This document shows positions 58,347 to 64,000 of a DNA stretch of 64,000 bases, piece by piece. Each line of letters opens with the position of its first letter. Position 1 is the stretch's first letter. The notes under the pieces were generated by a model. It was not told the origin of the DNA and made no database searches. It saw nothing but the letters and a program-made list of their open reading frames with translations. Where the stretch lies: NCBI RefSeq assembly GCF_001113365.1, contig NZ_CKYA01000001.1, positions 379,501 to 443,500 on the forward strand, read 5' to 3'. The translations under genes and the position numbers were made by a program. The stretch is from Streptococcus pneumoniae. Lineage in GTDB: Bacteria; Bacillota; Bacilli; Lactobacillales; Streptococcaceae.

Positions 58347-59375
58347 TCAATAAATAAACATGGCGTCACCAAAACTGAAGAAGCGGTAGTGTTCTTGGAT
58401 GGCATGGTGGTAGGCATCTAAGACTAATTCACGGCCTGCAAAGGCAGAAACCAACATGACCAGAGTTGATTTTGGCAGGTGGAAGTTGGTTGAGAAGGCA
58501 TCCACGACCTTCCACTCATACCCAGGTTTGATAAAGATATTGGTCCAACCAGAATCTGCTTGGATTTGCCCCTCAAACTTGGAACCAATAGTTTCCAAGG
58601 TGCGGATAGAAGTGGTTCCGACAGCGATGACACGACCACCATTTTCCTTAACAGAGCGGAGAGTTGCAGCTGCTTCCTCAGAAAGTTGATAGAACTCTGA
58701 GTGCATTTCGTGTTCGTCTAGATTGTCCACAGAAACGGGTCTAAAGGTTCCGAGTCCGACATGAAGAGTCAGATAGACTAGATGAACACCCTTAGCTTGG
58801 ATTTCTGCTAGCAGTTCTTTGGTGAAGTGAAGTCCAGCAGTTGGTGCAGCAGCTGAGCCGCTTTCCTTGGCGTAAACTGTTTGATAGCGTTCACGGTCAT
58901 CCAGTTTTTCGTGGATATAAGGTGGCAGCGGCATTTCACCCAGACTTTCCAAAACTTCTAGGAAAATTCCGTGGTATTCGAAGCGGACAATGCGGCCTCC
59001 GTGGGTCAATTCTTCTGTAATGACAGCGCTGAGGCGACCATCACCAAAGCTGATACGAGTACCGACCTTGAGGCGTTTGGCAGGTTTAGCCAGAACTTCC
59101 CACTCATCTCCAGCAGTATTTTTGAGCAGGAGAAGTTCCACATGGCCTCCAGTTTCTTCCTTTTGACCATAGAGGCGGGCAGGGAGAACGCGGGTGTCGT
59201 TCATAACGAGGGCATCACCAGGTTCCAGCATATCAATAATGGAGTGGAAGTGTTTGTCCTGCATTTTTCCTGTCTCACGGTTGACGATGAGGAGTTTAGA
59301 GGCATCTCGTTTTTCAAGGGGTGTTTGGGCAATCAATTCCTCAGGTAAGTGGAAGTCAAAATCAGCTGTATTCAT
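58347..59375 (-). CDS. queA: S-adenosylmethionine:tRNA ribosyltransferase-isomerase QueA (342 aa)
   Basis: Transfers and isomerises the ribosyl group of SAM onto preQ1-tRNA in queuosine synthesis. Diagnostic: FHLPEELIAQTPLEKRDASK, VMNDTRVLPARLYG, KPAKRLKVGT, SGSAAAPTAGLHFT, HVGLGTFRPV and the C-terminal ALDAY-like VLDAYHHAIQEHYRFFSFGDAM. ATG 59375 gives the usual 342 residues; ATG 59387 four codons upstream has a slightly better AGAAAG and cannot be excluded. Confidence 0.95.
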   Translation of the reverse strand: MNTADFDFHLPEELIAQTPLEKRDASKLLIVNRETGKMQDKHFHSIIDMLEPGDALVMNDTRVLPARLYGQKEETGGHVELLLLKNTAGDEWEVLAKPAKRLKVGTRISFGDGRLSAVITEELTHGGRIVRFEYHGIFLEVLESLGEMPLPPYIHEKLDDRERYQTVYAKESGSAAAPTAGLHFTKELLAEIQAKGVHLVYLTLHVGLGTFRPVSVDNLDEHEMHSEFYQLSEEAAATLRSVKENGGRVIAVGTTSIRTLETIGSKFEGQIQADSGWTNIFIKPGYEWKVVDAFSTNFHLPKSTLVMLVSAFAGRELVLDAYHHAIQEHYRFFSFGDAMFIY

Positions 59376-59452
59376 ATATCTGTTCATTCTTTCTAAGTTC
59401 TAATCCTATCCATTATAACATGTTTCAAGTATAGACGCTCTTTTTTTAGAAA

Positions 59453-59496
59453 TTAAATCGTTTTCACTTGACAAAAATTGGTCTATACCATATAAT
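59453..59496 (+). promoter_or_regulatory. nagB promoter with NagR (dre) operator and candidate cre
   Basis: TTGACA (59468-59473), exactly 17 nt, TATAAT (59491-59496): a consensus promoter. TGGTCTATACCA (59479-59490) fills the spacer and fits the TGGTNTANACCA operator of NagR/YvoA/DasR-type regulators. Directly upstream TTAAATCGTTTTCA (59453-59466) is a 13/14 match to a cre site in reverse orientation. So glucosamine induction and catabolite repression are both predicted. Confidence 0.8.
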
Positions 59497-59525
59497 AAAA
59501 ATAGATAGAAATGGAGGATGAAAAG

Positions 59526-60233
59526 ATGAAAGTTATTAAAGTTGAAAACCAAATCGAAGGTGGAAAAGTTGCTTTTGAGATTTTGAAGGAAAAATTAGCC
59601 AATGGCGCTCAAACCTTAGGGCTTGCGACAGGAAGTAGTCCACTTGAATTTTATAAGGAAATTGTTGAAAGTGACCTCGATTTTTCAAATCTAACCAGTG
59701 TCAACCTTGATGAGTATGTAGGCCTTGATGGCGACAATCCACAGTCTTACCGTCACTTCATGCAAGAAAACTTGTTCAACCAAAAACCATTTAAAGAAAG
59801 TTTCTTGCCTCGTGGTGTTAAGGATCATGCTGAAGCTGAAGTTGAACGCTACAACCAAATTTTGGCTGACCATCCAGTTGACCTGCAAATCTTGGGAATC
59901 GGTCGCAATGGGCATATCGGCTTTAATGAGCCTGGTACTCCATTTGACAGTCAAACGCATCTAGTAGAACTTGACCAGTCTACTATTGAAGCCAATGCGC
60001 GCTTTTTTGACAAGATTGAAGACGTCCCAACCCAAGCTATTTCAATGGGGATTAAGAACATCTTGGATGCCAAGTCAATCCTTCTCTTTGCCTACGGTGA
60101 GTCGAAAGCAGAAGCCATTGCCGGAACAGTGTCTGGCCCAGTGACTGAGAATCTACCTGCAAGTAGTCTCCAAAATCACCCTGATGTGACCATCATCGCA
60201 GATGCTGAAGCGCTCAGCTTACTTGAAAAATAA
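59526..60233 (+). CDS. nagB: Glucosamine-6-phosphate deaminase (235 aa)
   Basis: Converts glucosamine 6-phosphate to fructose 6-phosphate and ammonia. Seen are LGLATGSSPLEFYKEI, NLDEYVGL with the catalytic Asp, LGIGRNGHIGFNEPG with the catalytic His and Glu, and GESKAEAIAGTVSGP. ATG 59526 follows TGGAGG. It is the short Gram-positive form without the allosteric C-terminal extension. The operator at its promoter links it to the NagR-like regulator at 45386-46084. Confidence 0.96.
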   Translation: MKVIKVENQIEGGKVAFEILKEKLANGAQTLGLATGSSPLEFYKEIVESDLDFSNLTSVNLDEYVGLDGDNPQSYRHFMQENLFNQKPFKESFLPRGVKDHAEAEVERYNQILADHPVDLQILGIGRNGHIGFNEPGTPFDSQTHLVELDQSTIEANARFFDKIEDVPTQAISMGIKNILDAKSILLFAYGESKAEAIAGTVSGPVTENLPASSLQNHPDVTIIADAEALSLLEK

Positions 60234-60308
60234 AAAGCAATGTTCTGTTGAACGCTTTCAACTCTTGTATAAATGTAAGAAAAAATCAAAATTAAACCGC
60301 ATTTTTGC

Positions 60309-60337
60309 TTGACAATTATTCCTTTTACGTGTATAAT
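60309..60337 (+). promoter_or_regulatory. rpsU promoter
   Basis: TTGACA (60309-60314), 17-nt spacer, TATAAT (60332-60337), with TG two bases before the -10. A full consensus promoter, fitting a ribosomal protein gene. Confidence 0.85.
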
Positions 60338-60371
60338 AAAATAGATATTGAACTTGAAGGGAGTGAAAAAA

Positions 60372-60548
60372 ATGTCTAAAACAGTGGTACGTAAGAATGA
60401 ATCTCTTGACGACGCACTTCGTCGTTTCAAACGTGCGGTTACTAAAGCTGGTACTCTTCAAGAAACACGCAAACGTGAATTCTATGAAAAACCTTCTGTA
60501 AAACGTAAACGTAAATCAGAAGCAGCTCGTAAACGTAAAAAATTCTAA
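60372..60548 (+). CDS. rpsU: 30S ribosomal protein S21 (58 aa)
   Basis: [19 protein letters not shown] through [15 protein letters not shown] at the end is the S21/bS21 family pattern with a strongly basic C-terminus. ATG 60372 follows AGGGAG. It is expressed alone from a consensus promoter and has its own terminator (AAAGGCTGGA/TCTAGTCCTTT, 60558-60584). Confidence 0.97.
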
Positions 60549-60557
60549 TTTGAAATG

Positions 60558-60584
60558 AAAGGCTGGAGAAATCTAGTCCTTTTT
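60558..60584 (+). terminator. Terminator after rpsU
   Basis: AAAGGCTGGA pairs with TCTAGTCCTTT (two mismatches), then TTTC. Confidence 0.6.
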
Positions 60585-60590
60585 CTTTTA

Positions 60591-60832
60591 ATACTCTTCG
60601 AAAATCTCTTCAAACCACGTCAACGTCGCCTTGCCGTAGATATGGTTACTGACTTCGTCAGTTTCATCTACAACCTCAAAGCAGTGCTTTGAGCTGACTT
60701 CGTCAGTTTCATCTACAACCTCAAAGCAGTGCTTTGAGCTGACTTCGTCAGTTCTATCTGCAACCTCAAAGCAGTGCTTTGAGCAACCTGCGGCTAGTTT
60801 CCTAGTTTGCTCTTTGATTTTCATTGAGTATA
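60591..60832 (-). repeat. Large BOX element with three boxB units
   Basis: On the minus strand boxA, three 45-bp boxB units (each with CTGACGAAGTCAG and CAAAGCACTGCTTTG hairpin arms), and boxC. The boxB copies are almost identical, so the count can change by recombination. It lies between rpsU and hprK. Confidence 0.9.
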
Positions 60833-60920
60833 AATAAATACTCTAAAGCCTGCAAAAATCTCAAATATCCTCCTACAATTTGATATAATAGAGAGAAGAA
60901 CTCATTTGAAGGAGGAAATG

Positions 60921-61856
60921 ATGTCGGTTTTAGTAAAAGAAGTGATTGAAAAGCTTAGACTAGACATTGTCTATGGCGAACCAGAATTGCTTGAAAAGGA
61001 AATCAATACAGCGGACATTACGCGACCTGGTCTTGAAATGACAGGCTACTTTGACTACTATACGCCAGAGCGAATCCAGCTCTTGGGAATGAAGGAGTGG
61101 TCTTATCTGATCAGCATGCCTTCCAACAGCCGTTATGAAGTTTTGAAAAAAATGTTTCTACCTGAGACACCTGCGGTCATTGTTGCCCGTGGTTTGGTGG
61201 TTCCAGAGGAGATGTTAAAGGCAGCTAGAGAATGTAAGATTGCCATTTTAACCAGCCGTACAGCTACTAGTCGTTTGTCTGGAGAGTTATCTAGCTATCT
61301 GGATTCTCGTTTGGCAGAACGTACCAGTGTTCATGGGGTTTTGATGGATATCTATGGGATGGGCGTCTTGATTCAGGGAGATAGTGGAATTGGTAAGAGT
61401 GAGACAGGTCTGGAACTTGTCAAACGTGGTCACCGTTTGGTAGCCGATGACCGTGTTGATATCTTTGCCAAGGATGAGATTACTCTCTGGGGTGAACCAG
61501 CTGAAATTTTGAAACACTTGATTGAAATTCGTGGAGTTGGGATTATCGATGTTATGAGTCTCTACGGTGCCAGTGCTGTCAAGGATTCTTCACAGGTTCA
61601 GCTTGCTGTCTATTTGGAAAATTACGATACGCATAAAACTTTTGATCGTCTTGGCAACAATCCAGAGGAACTAGAAATTTCTGGCGTAGCCATTCCTTGT
61701 ATCCGTATTCCAGTTAAAACAGGTCGTAATATTTCTGTCGTGATTGAGGCAGCTGCCATGAATTATCGTGCCAAGGAAATGGGCTTTGATGCGACCCGTT
61801 TGTTCGAAGAACGGCTAACAAGTCTCATCGCTCGAAATGAGGTGCCTAATGCTTGA
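60921..61856 (+). CDS. hprK: HPr kinase/phosphorylase (311 aa)
   Basis: Phosphorylates HPr at Ser46 in response to fructose-1,6-bisphosphate and thus activates CcpA. The Walker A GDSGIGKS is at residues 153-160, the signature EIRGVGIIDVMSLYG follows, and LVADDRVDI carries the catalytic Asp. ATG 60921 follows GAAGGAGGA. TATAAT at 60884-60889 is its promoter. It overlaps lgt by 8 nt. Its presence makes the cre sites near nox and nagB relevant. Confidence 0.97.
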   Translation: MSVLVKEVIEKLRLDIVYGEPELLEKEINTADITRPGLEMTGYFDYYTPERIQLLGMKEWSYLISMPSNSRYEVLKKMFLPETPAVIVARGLVVPEEMLKAARECKIAILTSRTATSRLSGELSSYLDSRLAERTSVHGVLMDIYGMGVLIQGDSGIGKSETGLELVKRGHRLVADDRVDIFAKDEITLWGEPAEILKHLIEIRGVGIIDVMSLYGASAVKDSSQVQLAVYLENYDTHKTFDRLGNNPEELEISGVAIPCIRIPVKTGRNISVVIEAAAMNYRAKEMGFDATRLFEERLTSLIARNEVPNA

Positions 61857-62637
61857 TCCAATTGCTATTCAACTAGGCCCTCTAGCCATTCGTTGGTATG
61901 CCTTGTGTATTGTGACAGGCTTGATTCTGGCGGTTTATTTGACCATGAAAGAAGCGCCTAGAAAGAAGATCATACCAGACGATATTTTAGATTTTATCTT
62001 GATAGCCTTTCCCTTGGCTATTTTAGGAGCTCGTCTCTACTATGTCATTTTCCGTTTTGATTATTATAGTCAGAATTTAGGAGAGATTTTTGCCATTTGG
62101 AATGGTGGTTTGGCCATCTACGGTGGTTTGATAACTGGGGCTCTTGTACTCTATATCTTTGCTGATCGTAAACTCATTAACACTTGGGATTTCCTAGATA
62201 TCGCGGCACCTAGCGTCATGATTGCCCAAAGTTTGGGTCGCTGGGGCAATTTCTTTAACCAAGAAGCTTATGGTGCAGCAGTGGATAATTTGGATTATCT
62301 ACCGGCCTTTATCCGTGACCAGATGTATATTGAGGGGAGCTACCGTCAACCGACCTTCCTTTATGAGTCTCTATGGAATCTGCTTGGCTTTGCCTTGATT
62401 TTGATATTGAGACGAAAATGGAAGAGTCTCAGACGAGGTCATATCACGGCCTTTTACTTGATTTGGTATGGTTTCGGTCGTATGGTTATCGAAGGTATGC
62501 GAACAGATAGTCTCATGTTCTTTGGTCTTCGAGTGTCTCAATGGCTATCAGTTGTCCTTATCGGACTGGGTATTTTTATCATTCTATATCAAAATCGTAA
62601 GAAAGCCCCTTACTATATTACAGAGGAGGAAAACTAA
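61849..62637 (+). CDS. lgt: Prolipoprotein diacylglyceryl transferase (262 aa)
   Basis: Multi-helix membrane enzyme that attaches diacylglycerol to the lipobox Cys of prolipoproteins. Seen are LAIRWYALCIVTGLILA, the conserved NGGLAIYGGLITG, LGRWGNFFNQEAYG (Lgt signature) and RPTFLYES-like RQPTFLYESLWNL. ATG 61849 gives the normal start with a ribosome site in the end of hprK. Confidence 0.96.
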   Translation: MLDPIAIQLGPLAIRWYALCIVTGLILAVYLTMKEAPRKKIIPDDILDFILIAFPLAILGARLYYVIFRFDYYSQNLGEIFAIWNGGLAIYGGLITGALVLYIFADRKLINTWDFLDIAAPSVMIAQSLGRWGNFFNQEAYGAAVDNLDYLPAFIRDQMYIEGSYRQPTFLYESLWNLLGFALILILRRKWKSLRRGHITAFYLIWYGFGRMVIEGMRTDSLMFFGLRVSQWLSVVLIGLGIFIILYQNRKKAPYYITEEEN

Positions 62638-63021
62638 ATGTTAGAAGTTGCATATATTCTTGTAGCCCTAGCTTTGATTGTATTTTTAGTCTATCTAATC
62701 ATTACTGTGCAAAAGCTTGGACGTGTTATCGATGAAACAGAAAAGACGATTAAAACCTTAACTTCAGATGTGGATGTGACCTTGCATCATACCAATGAAT
62801 TGCTGGCTAAGGTCAATGTCTTGGCAGATGATATCAATGTCAAGGTGGCAACGATTGATCCACTCTTTAGTGCTGTTGCAGATTTATCTCTATCCGTTTC
62901 AGATCTCAATGACCATGCGCGTGTCTTGAGCAAGAAAGCTTCATCAGCTGGTTCAAAAACACTCAAGACTGGAGCAAGTTTGTCAGCTCTTCGTCTTGCA
63001 AGTAAATTTTTAAAAAAATAA
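62638..63021 (+). CDS. DUF948 family protein (127 aa)
   Basis: One N-terminal membrane helix (YILVALALIVFLVYLIITV) followed by a helical region with heptad-like hydrophobic spacing, typical of DUF948 proteins that sit at the membrane. It starts at the base after the lgt stop codon, with GAGGAGG in the end of lgt. Role unknown; often linked to general stress or envelope genes. Confidence 0.85.
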   Translation: MLEVAYILVALALIVFLVYLIITVQKLGRVIDETEKTIKTLTSDVDVTLHHTNELLAKVNVLADDINVKVATIDPLFSAVADLSLSVSDLNDHARVLSKKASSAGSKTLKTGASLSALRLASKFLKK

Positions 63022-63036
63022 AAAAGGAGAATCCTT

Positions 63037-63432
63037 ATGGGTAAACTATCCTCAATCCTTTTAGGAACTGTTTCAGGTGCAGCTCTTGCCTTGTTTTTAA
63101 CAAGCGACAAGGGCAAACAGGTTTGCAGTCAGGCTCAAGATTTTCTAGATGATTTGAGAGAAGATCCTGAGTATGCCAAGGAGCAGGTCTGTGAAAAACT
63201 GACAGAAGTTAAGGAGCAGGCTACAGATTTTGTTCTGAAAACCAAAGAACAGGTTGAGTCAGGTGAAATCACTGTGGACAGTGTACTTGCTCAAGCCAAA
63301 TCCTATGCTTTTCAAGCGACAGAAGCATCAAAAGATCGATTTAATAATCTCAAGGAGCAATGGCAAGAAAAGGCCGAAACTCTTGATGAATTAGAAGAGA
63401 TTGTGATTGATATTAGAGACGAAAAAATCTAG
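63037..63432 (+). CDS. YtxH-domain protein (131 aa)
   Basis: A short N-terminal hydrophobic segment with small residues (LLGTVSGAALALFLTSDKGK) followed by a long charged helix. This is the YtxH pattern known in general-stress membrane proteins. It lies 15 nt after the DUF948 gene, with AAAAGGAG, and closes the hprK-lgt operon. Function unknown. Confidence 0.85.
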   Translation: MGKLSSILLGTVSGAALALFLTSDKGKQVCSQAQDFLDDLREDPEYAKEQVCEKLTEVKEQATDFVLKTKEQVESGEITVDSVLAQAKSYAFQATEASKDRFNNLKEQWQEKAETLDELEEIVIDIRDEKI

Positions 63433-63439
63433 ATTTGAC

Positions 63440-63461
63440 AGAGAGGGAAACCTCTCTTTTT
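63440..63461 (+). terminator. Terminator of the hprK operon
   Basis: AGAGAGGGAAACCTCTCT with a GAAA-type loop, followed by TTTTT. Confidence 0.9.
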
Positions 63462-63544
63462 GTTTTGAAAAAATATAATATATTGATATTTTATAAATAA
63501 ATAAAAATTTTTAACTTTATTTGATAGAATAAATCGTTTTATAT

Positions 63545-63573
63545 TTGTGTAAATATATTAAAACTGGTATAAT
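63545..63573 (+). promoter_or_regulatory. Promoter of the terminal YSIRK gene
   Basis: TTGTGT (63545-63550), 17-nt spacer, and an extended -10 TGG-TATAAT (63565-63573). It shares the extended -10 with the giant gene promoter. Confidence 0.6.
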
Positions 63574-63575
63574 TG

Positions 63576-63611
63576 AGCTGTGATAGCTGTGATAGCTGTG
63601 ATAGCTGTGAT
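63576..63611 (+). repeat. Four perfect 9-bp direct repeats at the transcription start
   Basis: AGCTGTGAT occurs four times in a row (63576, 63585, 63594, 63603) starting two bases after the -10. Transcription should begin within the first unit. The tract can expand or contract by slippage. Confidence 0.85.
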
Positions 63612-63624
63612 GTTATTTGCTAAT

Positions 63625-63694
63625 AGCAATCATCATAGTGATTTTTGTAGCTTAACTCTTTTTAAGGAGTTGAAGTTATAAAGATTGCTTTTTT
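63625..63694 (+). promoter_or_regulatory. Possible attenuator in the leader of the terminal surface gene
   Basis: AGCAATC (63625-63631) can pair with GATTGCT (63683-63689), which runs straight into TTTTTT; an inner stem AACTC/GAGTT lies near 63654-63672. The structure would make a weak intrinsic terminator in the 5' leader. No ligand or leader peptide is recognised. Confidence 0.35.
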
Positions 63695-63718
63695 ATTATA
63701 TTTTCCTTAGGAGGAGAA

Positions 63719-64000
63719 ATGGAACACAAATCGAATTCATATAAAGTAAATCGACAGCAACGTGAAAAGGTACTGCGCTTTTCGATTCGTAAATATAGCT
63801 TTGGTGCTGCTTCAGTAGCTGTTGCGGCATTGATGTTTTTGTCTGGGCATCAGGCTGTTCGAGTTGAGGCTGCTCAAGTTTCAGATACTACTGAAGCACC
63901 GGTTATCCCAGATAAAGAAGAGGCTCATACTGCTACAATAGTAGATTTGCCTAAAACAGAAGATTCTCTAACTACAGATAAAGAAGAAAAATCACCAACC
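63719..64000 (+). CDS. YSIRK-signal surface protein, 5' end only (94 codons visible)
   Basis: ATG 63719 follows AGGAGGAG. The protein begins MEHKSNSYKVN, then a YSIRK-type signal (FSIRKYSFGAASVAVAALMF) and a cleavage site after about residue 46 (VEAAQ), followed by a Glu/Thr/Lys-rich stretch. The gene continues beyond the window, so its anchor and function are unknown. The signal peptide resembles that of the giant gene at 2885, so both products should be exported at the division site as YSIRK proteins are. Confidence 0.85.
   Translation, partial: MEHKSNSYKVNRQQREKVLRFSIRKYSFGAASVAVAALMFLSGHQAVRVEAAQVSDTTEAPVIPDKEEAHTATIVDLPKTEDSLTTDKEEKSPT

Noticed and set aside
60588..60824. 78-codon minus-strand frame with repeated SKHCFEVVDETDEVS
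   Set aside because: It is simply the translation of three boxB units of a BOX element and lacks a credible start.
60591..60832. Regular ~45-bp repeats considered as a small CRISPR array
   Set aside because: The repeats are directly adjacent boxB units without unique spacers, and no cas genes are in the window.

Overview
This window is a low-GC chromosomal segment from a Streptococcus of the mitis group (S. mitis, S. oralis or S. pneumoniae and relatives). The evidence is five BOX elements, several 106-108 bp RUP-type elements, a choline-binding protein, two YSIRK-signal surface proteins, and core genes such as pgdA, nox, cppA, hprK and lgt. No rRNA, tRNA, CRISPR array or complete prophage is visible.

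Layout. 1-1.7 kb: the 3' end of an Rpn-family nuclease gene followed by three tandem, progressively shorter copies of its C-terminal part. 1.7-2.9 kb: non-coding DNA with two RUP-type elements. 2.9-15.7 kb: one giant (4264-residue) YSIRK surface protein. 15.9-18.6 kb: a small defence island with a SIR2-like protein and an AbiE-type toxin-antitoxin pair. 19-26.1 kb: pgdA, an aldo/keto reductase, then a glycine T-box unit with a putative zinc peptidase, glyQ, glyS and a UPF0291 gene. 26.3-30.8 kb: a flavin/NADH redox cluster (two FMN reductases, apbE, divergent nox). 31-36.8 kb: pdxST, hemolysin III, ogt, an amino-acid ABC transporter. 36.8-45.2 kb: trxB, rlmB, def, capA-like, a HAD phosphatase, a GDSL hydrolase, cppA, a serine hydrolase and a DMT transporter. 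45.4-47.8 kb: a NagR-like regulator and guaA. 47.9-50.6 kb: an EcoRV-like restriction-modification island with decaying small genes. 50.7-56.7 kb: a U32 peptidase, an XRE/membrane-protein operon, pncB-nadE and a GNAT. 56.9-63.4 kb: a frameshifted choline-binding protein, queA, nagB, rpsU, hprK-lgt and two small envelope proteins. 63.5 kb to the end: the start of a second YSIRK surface protein.

Most interesting points. (1) Each Rpn C-terminal copy keeps the same internal Shine-Dalgarno and ATG, so the locus looks like one Rpn toxin gene followed by extra copies of its intragenic antitoxin. (2) One FMN reductase ends in two DATSGAS motifs that look like ApbE flavinylation sites, and apbE lies in the same operon. 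(3) The AbiE operator is duplicated at the far end of its operon. (4) The giant surface protein has an atypical LPYGT/transmembrane anchor with a helical module on both sides of the membrane. (5) A glycine T-box leader controls a putative zinc peptidase, followed by a duplicated glyQ start holding a 25-codon mini-ORF. (6) The restriction-modification island carries two copies of one promoter/operator, one in front of an ORF that has lost its start codon. (7) A NagR-like regulator and a canonical TGGTNTANACCA site at nagB occur in the same window.

All family assignments come from reading motifs and from remembered family knowledge. No database search was run.
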